This document shows positions 52,819 to 62,227 of a stretch of DNA of 64,000 bases, piece by piece. The stretch comes from Limibacterium fermenti. GTDB lineage: Bacteria > Bacteroidota > Bacteroidia > Bacteroidales > Dysgonomonadaceae. Within the stretch, counting starts at the first letter, position 1; each line of letters starts with the position of its first letter. Under the pieces are notes generated by a model. The model was not told the origin of the DNA and ran no database searches. It saw only the letters and a program-made list of their open reading frames with translations. Location: NCBI RefSeq assembly GCF_041902845.1, contig NZ_CP159486.1:2666001-2730000 (forward strand), written 5' to 3'. The translations under genes were made by a program, and so were the position numbers.

Positions 52819-54201
52819 CTACCAAAGCTTCTCCATCTCTTCGAGGGATTTCCCTTTCGTTTCCGGAATCCATTTCCAAACAAACAGTCCCGACAAGACA
52901 GCCATCATCCCGTAAAACCCGTAGGTCAACGTACCGCTAAAGTCCATCAACGCCGGATATGTAGACGATATCAGATAATTGGCGATCCATTGTGCGGCAA
53001 CCGCTATCGCTACCGCTTTACTTCTAATCTTATTCGGAAAGATTTCGGATATCAACACCCAGCATATCGGCCCCCATGACATCATGAAAGAAGCGGTGAA
53101 AATAATAATGAATAACAATGTCCACAGGCTGATAACGCCATAATGTGACATTGCCGACAGCGCAAACATCCCGATAGCCATTCCGACCGACCCGGAGATT
53201 AAAAGCGGTTTGCGCCCCACTTTATCCACTGTAAAAATGGCGATGAGGGTAAACAGGACGTTGACGATACCCATAATGATGGTTTGAAGCATGGAAGCAT
53301 CTTTCACCGCACCCATACTTTCGAAAATACGCGGCGCATAATACAAGACCACATTTATACCGACAAATTGCTGGAAAACGGATATGAATATACCGATAAT
53401 AATGACTTTTTTGCCGTAAGAAAACAGTCTTGTATTCGTTTGTGCGACTAACGTATTCCTTATCTCCTGCAAAATATCCGATGCCCGTTGTTTTGTTCCA
53501 TTGATTTTGACCAATATCGACAGCGCTTTGTTCTCCTGATGGTTAAGACATAAGAAGCGGGGGCTTTCGGGTATAAAAAATAAGAGAATCCCGAATAATG
53601 AAGCAGGAATAGCGCACGAAGCGAGCATGCGGCGCCAACCGATTGCATTGATCCACTCGATGGATTCGCCTTTAGCAATTCCCCAATTGACGAAATAAAC
53701 CACCAACATCCCCAGAATAATAGCAAGCTGGTTGAAAGAGACCAGACGTCCGCGTATTTGTGAGGGCGCGATTTCCCCAATATAGGTGGGCGTGACGGCC
53801 GATACCAACCCGACGCCTATTCCTCCGACGATGCGGTAGAGGTTGAATGTAAGTAACAGTGCGAGGGAAGGTTCTCCGCGCTTGAAAAAAAACGTTTCGG
53901 GGTAACCGGCGCCTAATGCGGCTATCAAAAAAAGGGCGGAGGCAATCATCAATGTTTTTTTGCGTCCCAGCCGGTTAGAAAATATTCCTGAAATGCATCC
54001 CCCAATAATACAGCCTAACAATGCACTCGATACCGTTGCGCCATGAACGAGCGAACTGAGTCCTAACGGTTCGATAAAATAGGCTTGTATGGATTTCTCC
54101 GCACCCGAAATCACCGCCGTATCGTAGCCGAAAAGCAATCCTCCCAAAGTCGCAACAAACGTAATGGATAGAATGAATCTCGAATTATATTCTTTTCCCA
54201 T
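52819..54201 (-). CDS. xylE: D-xylose:proton symporter (sugar porter family)
   Basis: 460 residues with 12 membrane spans of the MFS sugar-porter family. Signature motifs are GGLLFGYDTAVISGAE, NRLGRKKTL, VSAVTPTYIGEIAPSQIRGR, FQQFVGINVVLYYAP, DKVGRKPLL and a C-terminal IPETKGKSLEEME. Xylose as substrate is inferred from its place directly behind xylA and xylB and from the XylE-like sequence; glucose or arabinose uptake is possible. Gap to xylA is 97 bp. Confidence 0.9.
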   Translation of the reverse strand: MGKEYNSRFILSITFVATLGGLLFGYDTAVISGAEKSIQAYFIEPLGLSSLVHGATVSSALLGCIIGGCISGIFSNRLGRKKTLMIASALFLIAALGAGYPETFFFKRGEPSLALLLTFNLYRIVGGIGVGLVSAVTPTYIGEIAPSQIRGRLVSFNQLAIILGMLVVYFVNWGIAKGESIEWINAIGWRRMLASCAIPASLFGILLFFIPESPRFLCLNHQENKALSILVKINGTKQRASDILQEIRNTLVAQTNTRLFSYGKKVIIIGIFISVFQQFVGINVVLYYAPRIFESMGAVKDASMLQTIIMGIVNVLFTLIAIFTVDKVGRKPLLISGSVGMAIGMFALSAMSHYGVISLWTLLFIIIFTASFMMSWGPICWVLISEIFPNKIRSKAVAIAVAAQWIANYLISSTYPALMDFSGTLTYGFYGMMAVLSGLFVWKWIPETKGKSLEEMEKLW

Positions 54202-54298
54202 GTATCTGATTTATTTATCGAGGTTGCCTTGAAAGGCTCCCGTCACCCAAGGTTCCGGGAAAACCTTCCAAGCCCTCCTCATTGATTTTCTTCTATCT

Positions 54299-55627
54299 TT
54301 AAATATACATATTGATAATCGCCTCATACAATTCTTGTTTTCCGCTGATTTGGTCAGGTTCCCTGTTCAAGTCAAGCGCATGACTGCGAAGGTCTTCCAG
54401 AGATAGTTTTCCATCTTCGAAATCTTTGCCTTTGCCGGAATCGAACGACGCGTACCGGGCTTCAAGCATGTGTCGATAGGGAGAAGTCTCCAGTATGCCG
54501 GCCGCTGCTTCCAAAGCGTGGGCAAAAGCATCCATGCCGGCGATATGCGCGATAAAGATATCTTCAGGATCGGTCGAGTTGCGACGCGTTTTGGCATCGA
54601 AGTTCGTTCCCCCGCCTTGCAATCCGCCATTTTTGAGAATAACCATCATGGCTTGCGTAAGCTCATAAGCATCGATAGGGAACTGGTCGGTGTCCCATCC
54701 GTTTTGGTAATCGCCCCGATTGGCGTCGATGGAGCCTAACAAGCCGGCATCGGCTGCGCATTGCAGTTCGTGTTCAAAAGTATGTCCCGCTAAGGTGGCA
54801 TGATTGACTTCAATATTGATTTTGAAATCCTTATCCAATCCGTGCGCCCGAAGAAACCCGATCACCGTTTCCGCATCGTAGTCATATTGATGCTTTGTAG
54901 GTTCCATCGGTTTGGGTTCAATCAGGAACGTTCCTTTAAAACCTTTTGAACGGGCATAATCGCGCGCTTTGGTCAACATCATCGCCAGATGTTCCTTTTC
55001 CCGTTTCATGTCGGTATTGAGCAATGACATATATCCTTCGCGTCCACCCCAAAAAACATAGTTTTCGCCATCCAGTTCGATGGTAGCATCGAGCGCATTC
55101 TTAATTTGCACGGCGGCACGCGCCACTACATTAAAGTCAGGATTGGTAGCTGCGCCGTTCATGTAGCGTTTATGCCCGAAAATGTTTGCCGTTCCCCATA
55201 AAAGTTTAATTCCCGTTTCGGCTTGCTTTTCTTTTGCATAAGCCACCATGGATTTGAGATTCGCTTCGTATTCGGTTATTGAATCGCTGGGATCGATTAA
55301 ATCGACATCGTGAAAACAATAGTACTCGATGCCGATTTTTTGCATAAATTCAAAACCGGCATCCATTTTCATCTTGGCTCTTTCCAATACCGAATCGCTC
55401 TGATTCCACGGAAAGGTTTTCGTTCCCGGTCCAAACGGGTCGCCACCTTCGGCGCATAGGGTGTGCCACCAAGCCATGGAAAACTTGAACCAGTCTTTCA
55501 TCTTACGGCCGTAAACAACTTTATCCGCATCATAGTAGCGAAAAGCCAGCGGATTACGGCTTTCTTTTCCTTCGAACTCGATTTTCCCTATCCCGGGGAA
55601 AAACACTTGTTTTTTTTCTGCATTCAT
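54299..55627 (-). CDS. xylA: Xylose isomerase
   Basis: Converts D-xylose to D-xylulose in the cytoplasm. 442 residues, class II form with the N-terminal extension. The active-site segments YYCFHDVDLIDP (His/Asp), GENYVFWGGREGY and LIEPKPMEPTKHQYDYD are intact, as are INIEVNHATLAGHTFEHEL (metal ligands) and LGSIDANRGD. The product is phosphorylated by the XylB encoded just upstream. Gap of 61 bp to xylB holds a heptamer repeat. Confidence 0.97.
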   Translation of the reverse strand: MNAEKKQVFFPGIGKIEFEGKESRNPLAFRYYDADKVVYGRKMKDWFKFSMAWWHTLCAEGGDPFGPGTKTFPWNQSDSVLERAKMKMDAGFEFMQKIGIEYYCFHDVDLIDPSDSITEYEANLKSMVAYAKEKQAETGIKLLWGTANIFGHKRYMNGAATNPDFNVVARAAVQIKNALDATIELDGENYVFWGGREGYMSLLNTDMKREKEHLAMMLTKARDYARSKGFKGTFLIEPKPMEPTKHQYDYDAETVIGFLRAHGLDKDFKINIEVNHATLAGHTFEHELQCAADAGLLGSIDANRGDYQNGWDTDQFPIDAYELTQAMMVILKNGGLQGGGTNFDAKTRRNSTDPEDIFIAHIAGMDAFAHALEAAAGILETSPYRHMLEARYASFDSGKGKDFEDGKLSLEDLRSHALDLNREPDQISGKQELYEAIINMYI

Positions 55628-55642
55628 CTTTAAATATTATTT

Positions 55643-55698
55643 GAGATTTGTAATTCGTAATTTGTAATTCGTAATTTGTAATTGGCAATTAGCAATCG
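55643..55698. repeat. Heptamer repeat overlapping the xylB stop codon
   Basis: Eight 7-bp units in register: GAGATTT, GTAATTC, GTAATTT, GTAATTC, GTAATTT, GTAATTG, GCAATTA, GCAATCG. The tract runs over the TAA stop of xylB (55689-55691) into its last codons. No gene or terminator is visible in it. Confidence 0.8.
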
Positions 55699-57167
55699 GC
55701 ATATGATTTCCAACGCTCATAAGCGTCCTGATATTGGGCGGTATTTGTACTCTCGGGTTCTATGGTCATGATCCGTTTTAAGGATGAAAAGGCTTCGTCA
55801 TGAGAAGCGTAGATACCTGCGCCTATCCCGGCGGCTTTCGCGGCGCCGGCCGCCCCGTCGGTATCGAACAATTCGATGGTCGCGCCGCTCACGGAGGCGA
55901 GCGTATTCCGAAAAACTGGACTCTGGAACATATTGGTATTTCCGGCGCGTATTACCCGGACAGGCATTCCCATCTCCTGCATCACCTCCATCCCGTATTG
56001 AAAAGAAAAGACAATTCCTTCCTGAACGGCACGCACCAAATCGGGTTGGGTATGGATGTTGAAGTTTATTCCATGGAAAGAAGCGCCTACATTGCGGTTT
56101 TCCAAAATCCGTTCCGCCCCGTTTCCGAATGGAATGACCGATATCCCTTTAGCGCCGATTTTCGACTGTTGTGCCAAAACGTTCATGTCGTTGTAACTCA
56201 AGTTACCGGGAATCATATTATTCTTGACCCACGAATTGAGTATGCCCGTACCGTTGATACACAATAAAACACCCAAACGCACTTGTTCGGGACGATGATT
56301 GACATGAGCAAAAATATTCACCCGCGACAAAGGATCGTACTTTACTTTATTCATTATTCCGTAAACGACTCCCGACGTTCCGGCGGTTGAGGCAATTTCC
56401 CCCGGGTTGAATACATTTAAGGACACGGCATTATTAGGCTGGTCACCGGCCCGGTAGCTTACCGGCGTTCCCGGATTCAACCCCAATTCTTCGGCTGCCG
56501 AATCCGTCACTTCGCCTTGAATCGCGAAAACGGGTTTTATGTCCGGAATAAAAGAAGCTTCGAATCCGAAATAATCGAGAATATCTTTCGAAAGCTTATT
56601 CTCTTTGAAATCCCAAAAGATACCTTCCGACAGTCCTTCGATGGTCATCGATACCTCACCGGTCAATTTCATGGCGATATAATCGCCGGGGAGCATTATT
56701 TTATGAATACGGGCATAGATATGCGGCTCTTGTTCTTTTACCCAAGCCAGTTTGGAAGCCGTAAAATTTCCGGGAGAATTAAGCAGATGCGATAACACTT
56801 TCTCCTTTCCTATTTCCTCAAACGCTTTTTCGCCATACCGAACCGCTCGGCTATCGCACCAAATGATGGAAGGGCGAAGGACTTCGAGGTTTTTATCGAC
56901 CAACACCAACCCGTGCATTTGCCAGGAAATGCCGATCGCTTGAATATCTTTTTTATCTATTCCTGAATGCGCCATTACCGAGGCATGAGCCGATTTCAGA
57001 TTCTTCCACCACATTTCGGGGTCTTGTTCGGCCCAACCGGGATGTTCGGCGTGCATGGGCATTTCGTTTTTCGGATAGAAATCCGACGCAACCGTCTTTC
57101 CGGTTTCGACTTCCACTAAGGAAGCTTTTACCGAAGAACTACCTATATCATATCCTATTAAATACAT
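55689..57167 (-). CDS. xylB: Xylulokinase
   Basis: Phosphorylates D-xylulose to xylulose-5-phosphate for the pentose phosphate pathway. 492 residues of the FGGY kinase family: N-terminal GYDIGSSSVKASLVE phosphate-binding motif, the HAEHPGWAEQDPEMWW segment, GISWQMHGLVLVD, and a C-terminal AGNTNMFQSPVFRNTLASV...DTDGAAGAAKAAGIG nucleotide site with catalytic Asp in GDQPNNA. First gene of the run xylB-xylA-xylE-GH3-MFS-GH130, all on one strand. Confidence 0.95.
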   Translation of the reverse strand: MYLIGYDIGSSSVKASLVEVETGKTVASDFYPKNEMPMHAEHPGWAEQDPEMWWKNLKSAHASVMAHSGIDKKDIQAIGISWQMHGLVLVDKNLEVLRPSIIWCDSRAVRYGEKAFEEIGKEKVLSHLLNSPGNFTASKLAWVKEQEPHIYARIHKIMLPGDYIAMKLTGEVSMTIEGLSEGIFWDFKENKLSKDILDYFGFEASFIPDIKPVFAIQGEVTDSAAEELGLNPGTPVSYRAGDQPNNAVSLNVFNPGEIASTAGTSGVVYGIMNKVKYDPLSRVNIFAHVNHRPEQVRLGVLLCINGTGILNSWVKNNMIPGNLSYNDMNVLAQQSKIGAKGISVIPFGNGAERILENRNVGASFHGINFNIHTQPDLVRAVQEGIVFSFQYGMEVMQEMGMPVRVIRAGNTNMFQSPVFRNTLASVSGATIELFDTDGAAGAAKAAGIGAGIYASHDEAFSSLKRIMTIEPESTNTAQYQDAYERWKSYADC

Positions 57168-57342
57168 GATTCTATCTGTTTATATTACTTTGGAATATTC
57201 AAACAATGTCGAATATTGCCAAGGTAGCTAAAAAACTTTTTCATCTTATTGGTGATTTTTTCATCAAATAGAAAATATAATTAATCCCCGGATATCCTTC
57301 ATTTGACCGGGGATTAATTATCAGTCTTTTATAAACGGATGT

Positions 57343-58530
57343 TTAGAAAGGACATTTTTGACCATCGACATATTGTATCGTACCGTACGGTTTCGCATTA
57401 TGTCCATGACCGGTCATATCGAGCACACTACCGTCTTCCTGTGTTTCTCCGTCGAAGCGCCAATAAGCAATCAGCCCTTCACTCGTCGGGTCGACATAGC
57501 ATACGCCATCTTGAATCTGTGCAGACGTGCGGGCTACATTCCATACCCTACACTCGCTGACATACCCGTCGAAGAAACGTTGATGACCTACAGAGCGGCC
57601 GATAGCAAACGTATCGTTCCACGTATGACCGTCGTAAGCCATACTCAGATTGATGGTGCCTCCATTATTGGTTTCGACGAAGTGAATCTGCTCTCCATCT
57701 AAATACACACGGAGATATTGGCCATCATAAACAGCCGCAAAGTGCAACCAGTGACCGGTATCGAACTCTTTATCCACCCAAGACTCATAATGGTCTTTCC
57801 GGTCAGGGTGCGAAGCCGAACCGATAGAGCCTTTCGATAATTGAAGTTTATTATCGGGATTACCGGCACCGTCACCAAAACGGAAGAGGAAGTTTTCTTC
57901 ACAACCGCACAACGAACTGATACCCGAAAAAGATTTAGGAAGCACTTTCATTTCAAGCGTCATTTGCCCCAGCGCCTTTACGGGGCTGTCTTCTTCTCCG
58001 AACGAAGGGATATCGAAGCATCCCCTCTTAGCCAGATAAGCGGCTTTTACATTCACAACCTTTGTAAGCAGAACATACGCCGTGCGCGAATTTTGCAACA
58101 CTCGCAGATCGCCTCCTTCTACAGATGTGATGGATACCGGAAGACAGTAAGCCACTCCTTCTTGTAACTTTTCGGAGTCAGCGCTTACTTTAATTTGCGA
58201 GGACTGAGACTTCCCCGTATTGATGACGACCTCAGAACCCTCTATCGAATAACTACCGGATGGGGGCAACTGACAGTTCCGGCCGGTAGAGGCATTAAAT
58301 GCATCCAGAAGTTCCGGCGCCGGTTTCAAACTAATCTTAACATCACTTTCGGTCTTCATGCTTGAAGTCACCGTAAGACCCATACTCGACTGCCCGTCTA
58401 CCAAAAAGCGAATGTTGGACGAGGTCAACGTGCCCGTCATATAGATTGCATCGCCAAAGTCAGGTCCTTCTTTGCAGCCTGTCATACAAAGCAGCAAAGT
58501 AAATAAAGGGAATAATATATATTTCTTCAT
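57343..58530 (-). CDS. DUF1735 + LamG-like surface lipoprotein
   Basis: 395 residues: lipobox LCMTGC (Cys19), DUF1735 domain (about 25-160) and a LamG/concanavalin-like jelly roll in the last 220 residues (NKLQLSKG, GHWLHFAAVYDGQYLRVYLDGEQI, ECRVWNVARTSAQI, GLIAYWRFDGETQEDG). It is a probable surface glycan-binding protein. It is the last gene of the second locus, 12 bp after another DUF1735 lipoprotein. The same gene order is known in Bacteroides loci with GH18 N-glycan endoglycosidases. Confidence 0.88.
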   Translation of the reverse strand: MKKYILFPLFTLLLCMTGCKEGPDFGDAIYMTGTLTSSNIRFLVDGQSSMGLTVTSSMKTESDVKISLKPAPELLDAFNASTGRNCQLPPSGSYSIEGSEVVINTGKSQSSQIKVSADSEKLQEGVAYCLPVSITSVEGGDLRVLQNSRTAYVLLTKVVNVKAAYLAKRGCFDIPSFGEEDSPVKALGQMTLEMKVLPKSFSGISSLCGCEENFLFRFGDGAGNPDNKLQLSKGSIGSASHPDRKDHYESWVDKEFDTGHWLHFAAVYDGQYLRVYLDGEQIHFVETNNGGTINLSMAYDGHTWNDTFAIGRSVGHQRFFDGYVSECRVWNVARTSAQIQDGVCYVDPTSEGLIAYWRFDGETQEDGSVLDMTGHGHNAKPYGTIQYVDGQKCPF

Positions 58531-58542
58531 ATTCTTCTAAAA

Positions 58543-59550
58543 TTATTTTGCATAAATATTAAATATACCACCATATAGAGCTGTTCTGGGCTTAACAAAC
58601 CGGATGTATTGAGTTGTAATAGGGGCATAAAAAACACAGAACTTTGAAGCACCACCGGTTATCTCACCTACCGATTGCCACGTCGTACCATCATTACTGG
58701 TATATATGGTCATTCCACCGAACAAGGAGCCATATTCATAACTTCCCCAACCGGGATAAGAATATCCATAATAGAGCGTAATCGCATCAAATGTATAGGG
58801 TTTACCCATATTGATGTCTAAATTGATATCTTCTGAGTTATTATTAATGGTACAATAAGTCGCCATATCCCCATCAAAAAGAGTTTCAATCGGATTACCC
58901 CATGTACTCACTGTTCCATTGGTGGTTGCCGACCATCCACTTTGATCTGCGACCAAAGTACCGGTAATGTCTTCCTCAACGGCATCATGATTCACATTAT
59001 CTTCCGTGACGGTAACAATCAGATAAGTGGAAAAGAAATTCGTACTCGGTTGAGAAGCTCCACCCTCTATCGTAGTAAGACGCAGAGGAATAAGATATCC
59101 ATTCTGACTTCTAAGGGTCGAAACGACCTCTGCCTTTTCGGTAGTAGTGATACGAAGCGTATCTGTAGTAGCCATAGCTCCCGCGGGGATATTCATAACA
59201 GCATTCTCTATCACGAGTGCCGCTGCCGGTATTGCTTCGTAATGAGTACCATGCTCTTCGTTATAAGCGGCAATCAATGAATTGTCAACCTCCACCGTAG
59301 CCTTGATATTTTCAGAAGCTTTCTGAGTGCACTTTAAGATCGTTTCGAATTCGAGATTACTGATAGAGCTTATAGGTGTTTGAATAATCTTGTAAGAGCC
59401 TGAATTATCAGGGATATATACTCGGTTGTATGGATCGCCGGGGAAATCGTATGTCTCTTCATCACTACAAGCTGCAAAGCTTATAATGCCGAGAACCAGC
59501 AGACCTGCATAAAATATATTTTTTATATTCTTCATATTTATTTCTTTCAT
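58543..59550 (-). CDS. DUF1735 lipoprotein with discoidin-like C-terminus
   Basis: 335 residues; an alternative start five codons in (59535) gives the same lipoprotein signal ending ISFAAC. An N-terminal DUF1735 domain (about 30-170; TYLIVTVTEDNV) is followed by an F5/8 type C-like domain (SGWSATTNGTVSTWGNPIETLFDGD, FDAITLYYGY, GMTIYTSNDGTTWQSVGEI, TTQYIRFVKPR). Such proteins bind glycans at the cell surface beside SusD. Neighbours: GH18 12 bp upstream, LamG protein downstream. Confidence 0.88.
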   Translation of the reverse strand: MKEINMKNIKNIFYAGLLVLGIISFAACSDEETYDFPGDPYNRVYIPDNSGSYKIIQTPISSISNLEFETILKCTQKASENIKATVEVDNSLIAAYNEEHGTHYEAIPAAALVIENAVMNIPAGAMATTDTLRITTTEKAEVVSTLRSQNGYLIPLRLTTIEGGASQPSTNFFSTYLIVTVTEDNVNHDAVEEDITGTLVADQSGWSATTNGTVSTWGNPIETLFDGDMATYCTINNNSEDINLDINMGKPYTFDAITLYYGYSYPGWGSYEYGSLFGGMTIYTSNDGTTWQSVGEITGGASKFCVFYAPITTQYIRFVKPRTALYGGIFNIYAK

Positions 59551-59562
59551 TAAAGTGATTAA

Positions 59563-60561
59563 TTAATGAATCGCCGGATTCTGAATTTGGATGCATTCCC
59601 GAAAACGCTTGTACGGATACGGATTACTTTCATGTACGTTGTAATCGCGATGGATGAAAAAAGCGCCAAAGCCGCCTTTCTTACCTTTAGAAGGTTTGTA
59701 ACGCGCATAGTCATAAAGTCCGCCCACGTTGGCACTTTGCCAATTATCCCCCACGTTAGCGCAATAGACTACCTTTTCACTGGGCCAACCACCATCGTTG
59801 CCAGGAGAACCTCCGTATGTTTGCTGGAAATAGTAATTACAGATATCAATCAATTGATTTGGAGCTCCGCCGTCTACGCAAAGCATCTTATCGGTATCGG
59901 TCACCTCTTTCCCATAACGCTCCTGGATAAGTTTCAACCGCTCCTCCTTCGTGATATCGGGATTCGGCCCCATATATTTTGCCAAATGCTGCATAAAATG
60001 GATGAAATAGCGGCCACTCAAGAAGTCTCCTTCCGGTTCGTAATCAGCATCGAATCCATCCAGATCGTTTTCAAACACTTGATCTAAAAAATATTCGGCA
60101 TACATCTCAATCGCTTTAAGGATAGCTGCATCCTTTTCTTCTCCGTTCTCCATTTGACGCGCCTCATTGTACGCTTGTTTGAAAGCATGCTCGTCTGTTT
60201 CGGCATCAATACGAGTGATGGCTACCACAAACATTTTGGTTCCTTTTACTTTCTGCACGAAACGGATTTCTTCCCAAATGGCCGTGTTTTCCTTTGCCGG
60301 AATACCACCCCACAGAGAACAGATATCGAGACTATCCGGCAAACCCATGAAACGTACGCCCATCGAATTCTGTGCGCCATATTGGGCAAACCAGCCGAAA
60401 GAAATCGGGTGATCGCTGGCTTTGTAAGCACGCAAGTTCTCATAATATAAATCGCTGTAGGTATACGGGTTCTGAATATCCTCCGATTCAATATTTGTAT
60501 CGCACGAAGTTGCGAACACTCCTATCGCTACAAGAGTTAATAGATATTTGATTGTATTCAT
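59563..60561 (-). CDS. GH18-like lipoprotein, putative endo-beta-N-acetylglucosaminidase
   Basis: 332 residues with lipobox ATSC (Cys20). LDGFDADYEPEGDF (residues 167-180) is the GH18 DxxDxDxE motif with Glu175 as predicted acid/base. The family pattern ISFGWFAQYGAQNSMG near the start, ending GGFGAFFIHRDYNVH, matches short GH18 endoglycosidases of Bacteroidota loci that cut the GlcNAc-GlcNAc core of N-glycans. Some relatives in such loci are inactive binding proteins; here the motif is complete. Third gene after susC and susD. Confidence 0.85.
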   Translation of the reverse strand: MNTIKYLLTLVAIGVFATSCDTNIESEDIQNPYTYSDLYYENLRAYKASDHPISFGWFAQYGAQNSMGVRFMGLPDSLDICSLWGGIPAKENTAIWEEIRFVQKVKGTKMFVVAITRIDAETDEHAFKQAYNEARQMENGEEKDAAILKAIEMYAEYFLDQVFENDLDGFDADYEPEGDFLSGRYFIHFMQHLAKYMGPNPDITKEERLKLIQERYGKEVTDTDKMLCVDGGAPNQLIDICNYYFQQTYGGSPGNDGGWPSEKVVYCANVGDNWQSANVGGLYDYARYKPSKGKKGGFGAFFIHRDYNVHESNPYPYKRFRECIQIQNPAIH

Positions 60562-60597
60562 AATCAGATTATTTATTTATAGATATTAAACATATTG

Positions 60598-62214
60598 TTA
60601 TCGTCTTACATCCCACCATAGTCTTGTTCCGGCAGTATCGCCATTCCCCCCTAATAATGATACGGCGGCTTGTGTATTTTCACTGTTGTCGGAATATTCC
60701 GTCGTCGGAAACTTCAAGCGGCTGATCATCTCATTACTCGCCACCTCTGTGGTGTATGAGTAAGAACTGATTCTCACAAACCCGGGGTAACCGGTACGGC
60801 GCATCTCGCTCCAAGCCTCCTGTCCGTCAGGATACAAAGCAATCCACTTCTGAATCATGATGCGTTCTAACTTCTTCTCGAGAGTAGCGCCTTCATCCCA
60901 GGCTACGGGAAGTTGAGAAATAAAGCTGTTCACGTTTGTTCCCCGGTTCGTAACAGGATCGGTATAGGTAGTAAGCGGTAAACTCTCTTGATTGGCGATG
61001 TAGGCATCGACACCTGAAGCGCCTTTAGATGAGAAAGAAGCCCGGACACCCTGTTCATAATAACTTTGTACCGTTTCCGTTCCCAAGTTGAGCCGTAACT
61101 TCGCTTCCGTCAAAAGGAAATAAGCTTCAGCCACATCCATCCATTGCATATCATCGTTTTCATTGAAGTTTAAGCCCGAAGCCGCACCTTTATAGGTATC
61201 TTTGGATATATTCGTAAGCCCGTTTCGCACACCATGATAATTTCCATCGTTGGCTGCCGGACAGAAATACCTTGAAAGACGAGGATCATTATAACCGTTC
61301 AGATAACAATCCATCGTAGCACCCATACGCATATCCTGAAAACTTTCGCTCACTTCCCACAAAGGATTGGTGAATGAAAAAGAGGTCATCTGGTGCAAAA
61401 TAGCCGAATCGTCGATTGTGGTTATCAACCCATTGCTATGATTAATAGCGGCAGCAGCTTCGGTTTCGGCCTTAGGCTGGTCGACAAAAGAAATGCGCAT
61501 AGCCAAACGAAGACGAAGCGTGTTGGCAAACTTAATCCATTTAGCCACATTACCATTATAGATATAGTCGTATTGCTCCATATATTTGGCGGAATTGCTG
61601 CTATTATAATCCGTCAATACATCGATCGCATCGTCCAATTCCTCGAAGAACCGGTAGTACACGTCCTTTTGGCTATCATAAGGCACCTGAATAGCAGAAC
61701 CAAACCGAGTATAAGGTATCGGCCCGTACATATCGGTAATACGGCTCATGCCGAGGACTTTCACAATGGTAGCCATAGCCCTTGCCGGAGAGGTCTCATC
61801 GGTATTGTCAACGATGGACTTCCAAGGTTGCATCACGTTAGTATAGGCGTCGTTGAAAGGAGCGTTATACCAGTCGCGATAGAGCGCATAATGGTCGTTA
61901 TGATACGTGGTATAACTATAAGTATTAATATTGGCAATATAACTGGCAAAAATATCGCCCGTCAGCATTTCCGTGACCTGATACCGTCCACCCAATCCTA
62001 TGCCATCGGCCCCTTTACCTACGATAAATACGCCTTTCTCCATTTGAGTGAAATAGGCGCCCGTATTCAGGTTGTCATATTCCATCTGTTCGGAGGTAAC
62101 TTCATTGGGATTAATGTTCCAGTCCTTAAAGTGATCCGTGCAAGAGGCAAAAAGCAAACTTCCTGCTACGCATACACCGCAAATAAGCTTTGTATAGTTA
62201 AATATATGTTTCAT
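60598..62214 (-). CDS. SusD/RagB family glycan-binding lipoprotein
   Basis: 538 residues, lipobox LLFASC (Cys25), starting KHIFNYTKLICGVCVAG. This is the SusD-like branch with 'SusD/RagB outer membrane' helical repeats: DHFKDWNINPNEVT, ARAMATIVKVLGMSRITDMYGPIPYTRFG, YNGNVAKWIKFANTLRLRLAMRI and MQWMDVAEAYFLLTEAKLR. It pairs with the SusC encoded 13 bp upstream and receives glycans at the cell surface. Probable N-glycan substrate by the neighbouring GH18 protein. Confidence 0.92.
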   Translation of the reverse strand: MKHIFNYTKLICGVCVAGSLLFASCTDHFKDWNINPNEVTSEQMEYDNLNTGAYFTQMEKGVFIVGKGADGIGLGGRYQVTEMLTGDIFASYIANINTYSYTTYHNDHYALYRDWYNAPFNDAYTNVMQPWKSIVDNTDETSPARAMATIVKVLGMSRITDMYGPIPYTRFGSAIQVPYDSQKDVYYRFFEELDDAIDVLTDYNSSNSAKYMEQYDYIYNGNVAKWIKFANTLRLRLAMRISFVDQPKAETEAAAAINHSNGLITTIDDSAILHQMTSFSFTNPLWEVSESFQDMRMGATMDCYLNGYNDPRLSRYFCPAANDGNYHGVRNGLTNISKDTYKGAASGLNFNENDDMQWMDVAEAYFLLTEAKLRLNLGTETVQSYYEQGVRASFSSKGASGVDAYIANQESLPLTTYTDPVTNRGTNVNSFISQLPVAWDEGATLEKKLERIMIQKWIALYPDGQEAWSEMRRTGYPGFVRISSYSYTTEVASNEMISRLKFPTTEYSDNSENTQAAVSLLGGNGDTAGTRLWWDVRR

Positions 62215-62227
62215 CTTAAAAAATTCT

